Shown: positions 1-7,100, counted from the stretch's first letter. The stretch is 7,909 nucleotides of DNA from Gammaproteobacteria bacterium CG22_combo_CG10-13_8_21_14_all_40_8 (GCA_002770795.1 PCTP01000076.1:1-7909); one strand, 5' to 3'. Program-made: numbers and translations. Notes: generated by a model not told the origin, from the sequence alone.

Positions 1-46
1 GGTGCAGTTCTAAAATCTCATTGATAGACATATTATTTCCAGACAT
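1..46 (-). CDS. 5' end of an unidentified gene, cut by the left edge
   Basis: On the minus strand, 5 nt after the TAA stop of the transporter gene (52-54), an ATG at 44-46 opens a frame that stays open to the window edge. It reads MSGNNMSINEILELH (15 codons). A second ATG at 29-31 is the better start: a TGGA motif sits 6 nt upstream of it, while the first ATG has only AGAG directly against it. The tight spacing suggests it is the third gene of the waaA-transporter transcript. Too little is visible to name a product, and a chance open frame of this length cannot be excluded. Confidence 0.4.
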   Translation of the reverse strand, partial: MSGNNMSINEILELH

Positions 47-51
47 CTCTA

Positions 52-1437
52 TTACAGATCCCCAGACAGGTGCATATAAGAAATCAAGCCAATCACTAGC
101 ACGCCAATTAAATTAAGCTTCAATCCTGTATACATCATTTTTTGAATGGGGATCAGCTCTGTACCAAACACAATCGCATTGGGTGCTGTTGCAACAGGAA
201 GCATAAAAGCACAACTCGCACTCATGGCTGCCGGGATCATCACCAATGCGGGATCGATTTTGGCTGCAATCCCCGCCGCTGCTAAAATAGGCATAAGAAG
301 TGTTGTAGTTGCCGTATTGCTGGTTAACTCGGTGAGGAAAGTGACCGCTAGGGAAATCAGTATAATCATCAGGATGATGGGTAAGTGATGAAACTGTGCC
401 AATTGTTGTGCAATTTTTTCACTTAAACCTGACTTTACAAATGCCTTGGCCAAGGCGATGCCTCCTGCAAATAATAATAGTACGCCCCAAGGAATTTTAT
501 TGGCATGTTCCCAATCTAATAATTTGCCTTTTTTACCGTCTGGGATGACAAACAATGAAATTGCAGCGATTAAAGCAATTTGCCCATCTTTCACCCATGT
601 CATTTCGAGTCGGTGTGCCCATCCCCAATCGGGAGTTCTAGTCACCCAAAGTACAGCGGTGACAAAAAATACCGCAAAAACTCGAATTTCTGCAGCCTGC
701 CATCTACCTACCACTGGTATTTTAACAGCTGGTGCTTTTAGGTTTCTGGTTAATAGCCAGGCCGTTAATGGCACAAATAACAATACGACAGGAACGCCCC
801 AGCTCATCCATTCCAGGAAGCCCATTTCCTTGCCAGTGTTTTGTAAATAGATTTTCATAAAAATGAGATTAGGGGGCGTGCCTACAGGTGTACCAATTCC
901 CCCAATATTTGCTGCATAGGCAATTCCCAATAACAATGGGGCAGCTAATCGATTGGTTGGCATTTTTTCTAATACCGCCATGGCAACGGGCAAAAGCATC
1001 AGTACCGTCGCTGTATTTGAAATCCACATACTCAATAAAGCAGATGCTAACATAAACCCTAGAACTAATTGTTTAGGGTTGTTTCCACCCAATAAATTCA
1101 CTAAGCCTAGTGCAACTCGTCGATGTGCCCCGCTTTTTTCCATGGCACGAGAAAGAATAAATCCGCCCAATAATAATAAAATAAGATGATCACCATAGGC
1201 TTGTGCGGTTTCTGAGGCGGTTAAAACACCCAAAAACGGTAATACAGACAATGGAATTAATGAGGTTGCTGGTATAGGGATAATTTCAGTTGACCACCAA
1301 AGCGCACACCAAATAGCAATACCTAAGGTTATCGATTCATGAACAGACCAACCTTGCTGTGGAAGACTCCACCTAGCAGCGAATAGACTCAATGGGCCTA
1401 ATAACAATATCCATGGTTTTATTTTCATAAAAATCAT
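52..1437 (-). CDS. SLC13/DASS-family anion:sodium symporter
   Basis: A 461-residue polytopic inner-membrane protein of the divalent anion:Na+ symporter family. Members import dicarboxylates, citrate or sulfate with sodium; the exact substrate cannot be read here. The two family Ser-Asn-Thr motifs that form the sodium and anion site are present at residues 140-142 (SMWISNTAT) and 373-375 (ELTSNTATTT). Each is followed by the expected Gly/Pro-rich stretch: GGIGTPVGTPPN near 179-190 and LPVATAPNAIVFGT near 413-426. Hydrophobic segments span the whole length and the size is normal for the family. The ATG at 1437 lies only 2 nt after the waaA stop and has no clear Shine-Dalgarno, so translation is probably coupled to waaA. 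An in-frame ATG at 1428 is an alternative start. Family assignment is firm; a dicarboxylate substrate is only the most common case. Confidence 0.93.
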   Translation of the reverse strand: MIFMKIKPWILLLGPLSLFAARWSLPQQGWSVHESITLGIAIWCALWWSTEIIPIPATSLIPLSVLPFLGVLTASETAQAYGDHLILLLLGGFILSRAMEKSGAHRRVALGLVNLLGGNNPKQLVLGFMLASALLSMWISNTATVLMLLPVAMAVLEKMPTNRLAAPLLLGIAYAANIGGIGTPVGTPPNLIFMKIYLQNTGKEMGFLEWMSWGVPVVLLFVPLTAWLLTRNLKAPAVKIPVVGRWQAAEIRVFAVFFVTAVLWVTRTPDWGWAHRLEMTWVKDGQIALIAAISLFVIPDGKKGKLLDWEHANKIPWGVLLLFAGGIALAKAFVKSGLSEKIAQQLAQFHHLPIILMIILISLAVTFLTELTSNTATTTLLMPILAAAGIAAKIDPALVMIPAAMSASCAFMLPVATAPNAIVFGTELIPIQKMMYTGLKLNLIGVLVIGLISYMHLSGDL

Positions 1438-1439
1438 AG

Positions 1440-2723
1440 TTATTTTACAAATGTTCTATTCAATAAGGGGTCAATGTATTGCATTAGTTTATGCAAGGCT
1501 CCACGGTTTTTTTCAATTAATTCTTTTCCTTTTTGCCCTGCTGTTTTCCGAGCACTCTCATCCGTTAGCCAATAACAGATGGCTTGAGGCATTTCTCCTT
1601 CATCGGTTTGGATGGTTGCACCCTCTTCAATTAATGTTTGGGTAGCTTCTTTAAAATTAAAAGTATGTAGCCCTACAATACTGGGCAAGCCCAAAGCCGC
1701 TGGTTCCAGTAAATTATGCCCACCAGTTTCCACAAGACTTCCTCCGACAAAGGCACAATCTGCCATGGCATAATACATCATCATTTCACCCATGCTATCA
1801 CCCAGCAAAATACCAGCTTTGGCATTCGCTTGTTGAAGTTGGCTACGGCGAATAAAGGGTACATAGGTGGATAAGCATAACTCTGCAACACGATCAAAGC
1901 GTTCTGGGTGTCTTGGCACAATGATCAATTTTGCATTAGGACAGTGCTCTAAAACCCGCTGATGTATCGCAAGAATTTTCTCGTCTTCCCCCTTATGGGT
2001 ACTGGCTGCTATCCAGACTTTACAATCTTGACCAAATATTTTTTCTCTTAAAAACAAACTATTGTCTAGCAGTTCTTCTTCTATTTGAAGATCGTATTTC
2101 ACATTACCTGAGACTGAAATTTGTTGCAAATTAGCGCCTAGTTTCAAAAAATTATTGGCATCATCGCGACTTTGGGTGGCAATTTTATCTAAAGCTTGCA
2201 CCATAGGTCGGGTTAATTTAGCAAACTTAAGGTAGCCCTTGGTCGATTTGTCAGAAAGGCGGGCATTGGCTAACAACATAGGAATATGGGACATCTTGCA
2301 ATGTGCAATTAAATTCGGCCAGAGCTCCGTTTCCATAATAATCAATAACGCAGGTTGAAAATGTTTCAAAAACCGGCGTATAGCAGGTGTTATATCATAG
2401 GGTAAATAACAATGAATCACGCTGTCACCAAAAGCGGCATGAACTCTTTCTGAGCCCGTTGGTGTGGTTGTGGTAATTAATAATTGATGATCGGGGTATT
2501 TTTGGTTTAAGCAACGACAAAGGGGGATAGCAGCCAGAGTCTCCCCAACAGAAACGGAATGAACCCATATGATTTTGGGATTAGAACAAGCCGGTAAATG
2601 AAAGCCAAGGCGCTCGCCCCAACGTTGACGATAGCCAACATTTTGTTTCCCCCGCAACCACAATCTGAAATAGATCACCGGCAGTAGTAGATAAAAGATC
2701 AAAGAATAGAAAAAACGATACAA
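1440..2723 (-). CDS. waaA: 3-deoxy-D-manno-octulosonic acid (Kdo) transferase
   Basis: WaaA (KdtA) transfers Kdo from CMP-Kdo to lipid IVA, the first core step of LPS assembly at the cytoplasmic face of the inner membrane. The 427-residue length matches the enterobacterial enzyme. Visible features include an N-terminal hydrophobic anchor (about 1-23), the basic YRQRWGERLGF stretch at 31-41, and HSVSVGETLAAIP at 55-67 with the catalytic Glu at 61. Further conserved blocks are TPTGSERV (87-94), METELWPNLI (130-139), NARLS (153-157), the nucleotide-sugar-binding VPRHPERF (269-276) and FVGGSLVETGGHN (325-337). The start is TTG: no ATG fits, and an AAGGAG site (2731-2736) sits 7 nt upstream. It is the first gene of a minus-strand unit with the DASS transporter 2 nt downstream. 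Whether it adds one or two Kdo residues cannot be told from sequence. Confidence 0.96.
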   Translation of the reverse strand: MYRFFYSLIFYLLLPVIYFRLWLRGKQNVGYRQRWGERLGFHLPACSNPKIIWVHSVSVGETLAAIPLCRCLNQKYPDHQLLITTTTPTGSERVHAAFGDSVIHCYLPYDITPAIRRFLKHFQPALLIIMETELWPNLIAHCKMSHIPMLLANARLSDKSTKGYLKFAKLTRPMVQALDKIATQSRDDANNFLKLGANLQQISVSGNVKYDLQIEEELLDNSLFLREKIFGQDCKVWIAASTHKGEDEKILAIHQRVLEHCPNAKLIIVPRHPERFDRVAELCLSTYVPFIRRSQLQQANAKAGILLGDSMGEMMMYYAMADCAFVGGSLVETGGHNLLEPAALGLPSIVGLHTFNFKEATQTLIEEGATIQTDEGEMPQAICYWLTDESARKTAGQKGKELIEKNRGALHKLMQYIDPLLNRTFVK

Positions 2724-2814
2724 CGATCAACTCCTTCCTAACCTCCGTTCGATCTATGAATTCCAGCACATTACCAGAGATTTCTAGATAGGGACGGCGT
2801 TTAACAAAATTCTG

Positions 2815-2843
2815 AGTATATACCCATAACTATTTATTTTGAA
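2815..2843 (-). promoter_or_regulatory. putative sigma-70 promoter for waaA
   Basis: On the minus strand, TTCAAA (2838-2843) and TATACT (2815-2820) are separated by exactly 17 nt. They match the -35 and -10 consensus at 4/6 and 5/6 positions. Transcription would begin near 2808, giving a leader of about 85 nt before the TTG start. It is the best-spaced pair found on this strand between the divergent genes; the call rests on consensus only. Confidence 0.42.
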
Positions 2844-2942
2844 TCGAACAACGCCTTTTTACATAGCATGAATCGACACAATTATTCACAAACAGACAAA
2901 GATCTTCATACAACAATCTGCTAATCTATTATTATACGCGTA

Positions 2943-2970
2943 TTCGTTCAAAAATGAGGCTCGCTAGAAT
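2943..2970 (+). promoter_or_regulatory. weak candidate promoter for the PspB-like/LemA/M48 operon
   Basis: TAGAAT at 2965-2970 matches the -10 consensus at 5/6 positions, 52 nt before the first start codon. The element 16 nt upstream (TTCGTT, 2943-2948) is a poor -35, so the promoter may need an activator or use another sigma factor. The rest of the 299-nt divergent gap (2724-3022) holds the waaA promoter, a direct repeat of GAATCGA at 2841 and 2870, and a 10-bp palindrome ATACGCGTAT at 2934-2943. I see no gene in it. Confidence 0.25.
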
Positions 2971-3022
2971 ACGGCCTTTTGATTGAAGATATATCATAGG
3001 TTATTTTACAAAGGAAAAGCAC

Positions 3023-3244
3023 ATGCAAGTCTTTGAAATGGTCACTCTTATCGTTTTGATTGTGGTTTCAGGTAGAATTATCCAACAAGTTTTCAACTTA
3101 AAAGAAAAAGGTCGATCACAACCCGATCTTTCACAACAGTATTCACAACAAATTGCTCAATTAGAGGAAAGGGTTAAAGTGTTAGAGGCGATTGTTACTG
3201 ATGGCAATTATGACTTAAAGAAAAAATTTGCAGATCTAAACTAA
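3023..3244 (+). CDS. PspB-like small membrane protein
   Basis: A 73-residue protein with one N-terminal membrane segment (about residues 2-25), a short polar linker, and a C-terminal amphipathic helix around 38-60. The helix contains heptad-like QLEERVKVLEAIV. Size, layout and the ...QLEERVKVLEAI... helix resemble PspB, the 74-residue inner-membrane partner of PspC in the phage-shock envelope-stress response. I see no pspA, pspC or pspF in the window, so a classical Psp role is not established. The start is well supported: AAGGA at 3011-3015 lies 7 nt before the ATG. It leads an operon, with the LemA gene starting about 20 nt after its stop. An alternative reading is a generic coiled-coil membrane protein of unknown role. 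Confidence 0.8.
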   Translation: MQVFEMVTLIVLIVVSGRIIQQVFNLKEKGRSQPDLSQQYSQQIAQLEERVKVLEAIVTDGNYDLKKKFADLN

Positions 3245-3264
3245 GGTAAATTAAGGAGAACATG

Positions 3265-3852
3265 ATGAGTTTTTTGATTCCACTTGGCATCGTTTTATTC
3301 GCGATTATCTACTTTGTAGGCATCTACAATAAACTGGTTTCTCTCAGAAACCGTTTCAAAAATGCATTTTCTCAAATCGATGTTCAATTGACCCGTCGTT
3401 ACGATTTAATACCTAATTTAATCGAAACAGCCAAAGCCTATATGAAACATGAGAGAGAAACCCTTGAAAATGTGATCAAGGCGCGTAATCAGGCAGTTAA
3501 CGCCACAAAAAAAGCGTCAGACAATCCAGATGACAGCAAAGCCATTTTAGCGATGGCTGGTGCAGAGGGCTTGTTAAATGGTGCCATGACAAAATTTATG
3601 GCCTTAGCTGAAAATTATCCAGACCTTAAAGCCAATCAAACCATGCAACAAATGATGGAGGAACTGACTTCAACCGAAAATAAAGTCGCTTTTTCGCGTC
3701 AGGCATTCAATGATTCGGTGATGACTTATAACACCTATCGTGAACAGTTTCCCAATAGCTTTATTGCTAACAGCTATCAGTTTCATGAAGCTCAATTGTT
3801 TGAAGTTGAAGAACCTGAGGCACGCAAAGCCGTTAAAGTTTCTTTTGATTAA
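3265..3852 (+). CDS. lemA: LemA family membrane protein
   Basis: A 195-residue LemA-family protein with an N-terminal membrane segment (about 2-21). It is followed by the family signature, YNKLVSLRNRFKNAF with SQIDVQLTRRYDLIPNLIE directly after it (about residues 22-55). The remainder is long helices, as in the LemA helical bundle, and the length is typical. LemA proteins have no agreed biochemical activity. They frequently sit next to HtpX-type proteases or TPM-domain proteins, which fits the M48 gene 29 nt downstream. The frame begins ATGATG at 3262. I chose the second ATG because AAGGAG (3253-3258) is 6 nt from it and only 3 nt from the first; using the first would add one residue. It probably acts at the inner membrane with the products of its two operon neighbours. 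Confidence 0.93.
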   Translation: MSFLIPLGIVLFAIIYFVGIYNKLVSLRNRFKNAFSQIDVQLTRRYDLIPNLIETAKAYMKHERETLENVIKARNQAVNATKKASDNPDDSKAILAMAGAEGLLNGAMTKFMALAENYPDLKANQTMQQMMEELTSTENKVAFSRQAFNDSVMTYNTYREQFPNSFIANSYQFHEAQLFEVEEPEARKAVKVSFD

Positions 3853-3881
3853 TCTGCTACCCATAATCCAAGAGGATACGC

Positions 3882-5876
3882 ATGGCAGACTTTTTCGAGC
3901 TACAACAAAAGGCTAAATCCCATACCAGGCTATTGACCCTGTATTTTGTCTTGGCGGTGATCTTTATTGCTGTGGGTGTCAATCTTGGGGTTTGGGTCGC
4001 ACTTTTAAGCTCGATGCAAATCTATATCCCGCTTCAGGAATGGCCATTTCACCCTTGGAGCTGGATCACCACAGGAATTGTCTTTGTCATTATTCTTGGG
4101 ATGAGTGTCAAAAGAATTCGCCAACTCGGCAATGGTGGACATGCTGTCGCCGAGATGATGAATGCACGAAGAATACACAGCAATACAAAAGATCCTAACG
4201 AAAGAAAACTCCTCAACATCGTTGAAGAAATGGCCATTGCCTCTGGTGTGACTATGCCAGGGGTGTATGTGATGGACGAAGAAACTTCCATTAATGCTTT
4301 TGCCGCAGGCTTAAAACCTTCTCTTGCGGTCATTGTCGTCACCAAAGGCTCTCTAGAAACATTTACTCGCGATGAGCTACAGGGTGTCATTGGTCATGAA
4401 TTTAGTCATATTCTTAATGGAGATATGCACCTTAACGTTAAATTAATAGGTTTGCTGGCTGGTATTTTAGCCATTGGCCAATTAGGTGGATTTCTTTTAA
4501 GAAGTTCTTACTATAGTCGTTCATCCTATCGCCATGGTTCTCTATTCTCTTCTTCGTCTTCCTCGAGTAAAAATAGCAGTAGCGGCGTACCTGTTTTAGC
4601 TATTGGTGTTGGCCTTTTTGTGGTGGGTTATACAGGATTATTCTTCGCAAGACTGATTAAAGCAGGGATTTCACGACAAAGAGAGTTTTTAGCCGATGCT
4701 TCATCCGTACAATTTACTCGCAATAAAGAGGGCATTGTTCAAGCACTGGCTAAGATCAAACAACATCAGCGTCAAGGGAAACTACTCAGCCCTCACGTTG
4801 AGGACACCAATCACATGTGTTTCGAGAGTTCTGTGCATTTAATGTTTAATCGCTGGCTGGGCACGCATCCCCCAATTGACGATCGTATTCTTGCGCTTGA
4901 TCCTTATTACCGACTCTCTCGCTCTCCTGTTTCAAAGAAAGCGCAGCGATCAGTTTCTGCTACAGATACTCCGCCTTTGCAATTTGCTGAAGAAAGCATG
5001 GGGTTCTCATCATCTCAGCAACAGAATGTATCAAGAGGTAAGGCACCATCATCCACCACCGAGGCGATGCAAAGCATTGGCCAAGTGAATGAGCACAACT
5101 TTAATACAGCCCTCAGTATCATAGGGCAAATTCCAGATCAGCTTTGGCATGAGTCACAATCCAATGTAGAAAGCGCACAATTAACAGCTTATGCGATTTT
5201 AATGCATGCTGATCCTGATGATTGGGAAGCCATGCAGCCATTGCTTTCACAAAAGCTCTCTGCTGAACAATTCGCACAGCTACAATCTTGGGTGAAGCAA
5301 CTACTACCTTTGCCTGCACAAATCAGGTTAACCCTATTGAGTCATATTGTGCCCAGGCTACAAATGATGTCTTCAGAACAAAACGCAGCATTTTTTGCCC
5401 TGGTGCTGGAAATCATTAAATTCAATAAAAAAATACAGCTAAGTGAATATGTTATTTTTGCCCTGTTCAAGCTCAAATTACAACCTATCCAACCCAAGTC
5501 GAGTATTTCCAATCTTAAATTGGTGAAAAATGACATAGCCCAAATGCTTGCAGCTTTTCAATTTAGCGCTAATCAGGCTGCCTATGAGGACTCAACTAAA
5601 CCACATCAACCATATAACTCTTGGATGAAACGATTTGCTTTAGGCGAAGTACCCACTATATCTTGTGATAATTTTGATGCCATGAGAGTTCACCATTCAC
5701 TACTCCAGCTCAGTCGGCTTCAACCCTTATTAAAAAGATCCGTGATCCAAGCTTTCACCGATATAGTCATGGCAGATGAACAGGTTCATATAGATGAATA
5801 TGAACTATTAAGAGCCGTCTGTGATTACATGGATTGTCCAATGCCTATTCAAGATACAAACTTCACACAGATTTAA
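3882..5876 (+). CDS. membrane-bound M48 zinc metallopeptidase with long C-terminal extension
   Basis: A 664-residue M48-family (HtpX/Ste24-like) metallopeptidase. Two membrane segments (about 17-42 and 60-76) precede the catalytic domain. The zinc motif HEFSH is at 172-176, and the third ligand is Glu268 in RQREFLAD. A conserved THPP stretch follows at 328-331, before DDRI. Hydrophobic stretches at about 183-206 and 237-258 flank a Ser-rich loop (208-234). HtpX is about 290 residues, so roughly 320 extra residues follow the protease. These comprise a polar linker (345-400) and a helical region. The extension ends in a TerB-like helix pair at about 622-652 (IVMADEQVHIDEYELLRAV). AGAGGA at 3871-3876, 5 nt upstream, supports the start. 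Co-transcription with lemA and the PspB-like gene suggests membrane-protein quality control. Catalytic residues are intact; substrates are unknown and the role of the tail is inference. Confidence 0.92.
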   Translation: MADFFELQQKAKSHTRLLTLYFVLAVIFIAVGVNLGVWVALLSSMQIYIPLQEWPFHPWSWITTGIVFVIILGMSVKRIRQLGNGGHAVAEMMNARRIHSNTKDPNERKLLNIVEEMAIASGVTMPGVYVMDEETSINAFAAGLKPSLAVIVVTKGSLETFTRDELQGVIGHEFSHILNGDMHLNVKLIGLLAGILAIGQLGGFLLRSSYYSRSSYRHGSLFSSSSSSSKNSSSGVPVLAIGVGLFVVGYTGLFFARLIKAGISRQREFLADASSVQFTRNKEGIVQALAKIKQHQRQGKLLSPHVEDTNHMCFESSVHLMFNRWLGTHPPIDDRILALDPYYRLSRSPVSKKAQRSVSATDTPPLQFAEESMGFSSSQQQNVSRGKAPSSTTEAMQSIGQVNEHNFNTALSIIGQIPDQLWHESQSNVESAQLTAYAILMHADPDDWEAMQPLLSQKLSAEQFAQLQSWVKQLLPLPAQIRLTLLSHIVPRLQMMSSEQNAAFFALVLEIIKFNKKIQLSEYVIFALFKLKLQPIQPKSSISNLKLVKNDIAQMLAAFQFSANQAAYEDSTKPHQPYNSWMKRFALGEVPTISCDNFDAMRVHHSLLQLSRLQPLLKRSVIQAFTDIVMADEQVHIDEYELLRAVCDYMDCPMPIQDTNFTQI

Positions 5877-5911
5877 AGCTCACTGAAAGCAAGAGGTTGT
5901 TTCATTTCAGG

Positions 5912-5917
5912 TATAAT
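5912..5917 (+). promoter_or_regulatory. consensus -10 box before the DUF3147 gene
   Basis: A perfect TATAAT lies 33 nt before the ATG at 5951, in the 74-nt gap after the M48 gene. No good -35 hexamer is at the right distance. A 6-bp inverted repeat, CTGAAA (5883-5888) with TTTCAG (5905-5910), covers the -35 region and ends just before the box, so it could be an operator. It lacks a T-run and is not a convincing terminator for the M48 gene. Confidence 0.42.
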
Positions 5918-5950
5918 TTGCACCGTTAATTGACCCTTTAAGAGAAAAGC

Positions 5951-6301
5951 ATGCTTATTATTCTCAAATATCTGGTGACGGCAGCGGTGGTCGTCATCGT
6001 TTCTGAAGTCGCGAAACGAAGTGATCAGCTGGGAGGGCTTGTTGCTTCTTTACCCCTAGTCACCTTTATGGTGTTAATTTGGTTATATATTGAAAATCAG
6101 TCCATGGAAAAGATCAACAACCATGCTTTTTATACTTTTTGGTATGTGATCCCCACGTTGCCGATGTTTTTAGTGTTTCCCTATCTTAATCAACAGTATG
6201 GATTTTGGCTGGCTCTGGCTGGTTGTACGGTTTTGACACTGGTTCTATTTGTGTTGTGGGCCCTGCTGGTGAAACAGTTTGGTATTCATTTGATGCCATG
6301 A
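5951..6301 (+). CDS. DUF3147-type small membrane protein
   Basis: A 116-residue, very hydrophobic protein with about four membrane segments (roughly 2-19, 29-47, 62-78 and 84-110). The first loop, SEVAKRSDQLGGLVASLPLV (about 18-37), and the following hydrophobic and WYVIPTLPMF (64-73) stretches match the DUF3147 family of inner-membrane proteins as I remember it; the function is unknown. The start has AAGAG (5940-5944) 6 nt upstream. It follows the M48 gene after 74 nt but has its own TATAAT, so it may be transcribed separately. Its stop is 13 nt from the end of the convergent minus-strand gene, and I see no strong hairpin terminator between them. Confidence 0.85.
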   Translation: MLIILKYLVTAAVVVIVSEVAKRSDQLGGLVASLPLVTFMVLIWLYIENQSMEKINNHAFYTFWYVIPTLPMFLVFPYLNQQYGFWLALAGCTVLTLVLFVLWALLVKQFGIHLMP

Positions 6302-6314
6302 ACTTAAAAGAGTC

Positions 6315-6896
6315 TTAAAAATCTGCTTGTGCCAATTTTTCTAAACTTTTTAAGATGTTACGGCTAATGCCTTGACATTCAAATAGGGAATGTCCGACCA
6401 ATTTATCTAAACGTATTCGATTTAATACCAAATAGGGAATTTGTTTTTTCTCCATTTCTCTGAGATCGCCATATTGTAAAATCGGTAAAAAAGGACCATC
6501 ACAAAATGCGCCCATTTTCATCGCTTTTACACCAGTTTTAAGTGGCAGCGCACTGGAATGTTCACGTCCCTTTAATTTTCCTGTCAAATATAATCCATCT
6601 CTGGCGATTGCCGCACCAGGGATAATTTTGAGTCCTGTTGCTTCAATCGCTTCTACAGGAATGTTATGAATCATATCGTGATAACAACTAAAATCAGGCA
6701 AGATGACCAATCCAGCGGTGGCATTGGAGGTGGGTTTATGCACCGTATAATTGGTATAAATCTTATTTACTGTTCTGGAATAAACCGCTAAACGATTTTC
6801 AATAGCCTTCATTAAAGCAAAGGCTTGGTCGGGTGCTTGATGATGCTTCAACGACCAAGAGAGATCTTTAACGGAGATAGGGATTGCTTGACTCAT
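6315..6896 (-). CDS. unrecognised soluble protein, 193 residues
   Basis: I do not recognise this protein. It has no signal peptide and no membrane segment. It is basic and moderately hydrophobic, with alternating beta-like and helical stretches such as GLVILPDFSCYHDMIHN (62-78) and GLKIIPGAAIARDGLYLTGK (88-107). Three cysteines lie at 71, 132 and 174, and no classical nucleotide-binding or catalytic motif is evident. The frame can be read from TTG at 6953, but I chose ATG at 6896. An AAAGG site (6906-6910 on the minus strand) lies 9 nt before it, only 3 nt before an ATG at 6902, and inside the longer version. The gene is convergent with the DUF3147 gene and divergent from tyrosine phenol-lyase, so its 5' region shares the regulatory gap. 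The intact 193-codon frame with a matching ribosome site supports a real gene. Confidence 0.78.
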   Translation of the reverse strand: MSQAIPISVKDLSWSLKHHQAPDQAFALMKAIENRLAVYSRTVNKIYTNYTVHKPTSNATAGLVILPDFSCYHDMIHNIPVEAIEATGLKIIPGAAIARDGLYLTGKLKGREHSSALPLKTGVKAMKMGAFCDGPFLPILQYGDLREMEKKQIPYLVLNRIRLDKLVGHSLFECQGISRNILKSLEKLAQADF

Positions 6897-6980
6897 AATC
6901 ATAAACCTTTGTTGGGTTTGGCTTATCTTTAAGGTAACATCTGCAACAAGCAATTACTGAGAACGGGTTCTTACCTTAAC

Positions 6981-6996
6981 AGTGAAGTCCATCACA
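6981..6996. promoter_or_regulatory. CRP-like binding site upstream of tyrosine phenol-lyase
   Basis: AGTGA-N6-TCACA matches the CRP/cAMP consensus TGTGA-N6-TCACA at nine of ten core positions with exact spacing. It lies 276 nt before the enzyme start and 85 nt before the unrecognised minus-strand gene, so it could serve either or both. Tryptophanase and tyrosine phenol-lyase operons in enteric bacteria are known to depend on CRP, which makes the match biologically sensible. No strong core promoter at a standard CRP distance was found. Confidence 0.45.
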
Positions 6997-7008
6997 ACTC
7001 TGACAAAC

Positions 7009-7028
7009 AGTGAATTTTTTTATTCACT
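7009..7028. repeat. perfect 7+7 bp palindrome with T6 centre
   Basis: AGTGAAT (7009-7015) and ATTCACT (7022-7028) are exact inverted copies around TTTTTT. The left arm shares AGTGAA with the CRP-like site 28 bp upstream. It could be an operator for a dimeric regulator or a small hairpin. It does not fit CRP spacing (GTGA-N10-TCAC) or the TyrR box (TGTAAA-N6-TTTACA). Confidence 0.55.
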
Positions 7029-7100
7029 TGATGCAGATCAAGTCTCATTTTTCTATCCTTGGTAAAATAAACCAATAGTCGGATCGATTAAGGCTATGTT

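Noticed and set aside
146..1189. Three plus-strand open frames (146-388, 446-850, 953-1189)
   Set aside because: They lie fully antisense to the well-supported DASS transporter gene, have low-complexity translations and lack ribosome sites.
2581..2769. Minus-strand frame of 62 codons overlapping the waaA start
   Set aside because: It overlaps waaA in another frame and has no recognisable content; waaA has a strong start site of its own.
4049..5536. Antisense and alternative-frame ORFs inside the M48 gene
   Set aside because: They are shadows of a gene with intact catalytic motifs across its length.
6302..6314. Bidirectional terminator between the convergent genes
   Set aside because: Only 13 nt separate them and no stable stem is visible around the two stops.
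6897..6953. N-terminal extension of the unrecognised minus-strand gene from a TTG at 6953
   Set aside because: The TTG has no ribosome site, while AAAGG sits 9 nt before the ATG at 6896, inside the extended version.
7009..7028. TyrR box for tpl
   Set aside because: The palindrome has the wrong spacing and sequence for TGTAAA-N6-TTTACA; no other match was found in the gap.
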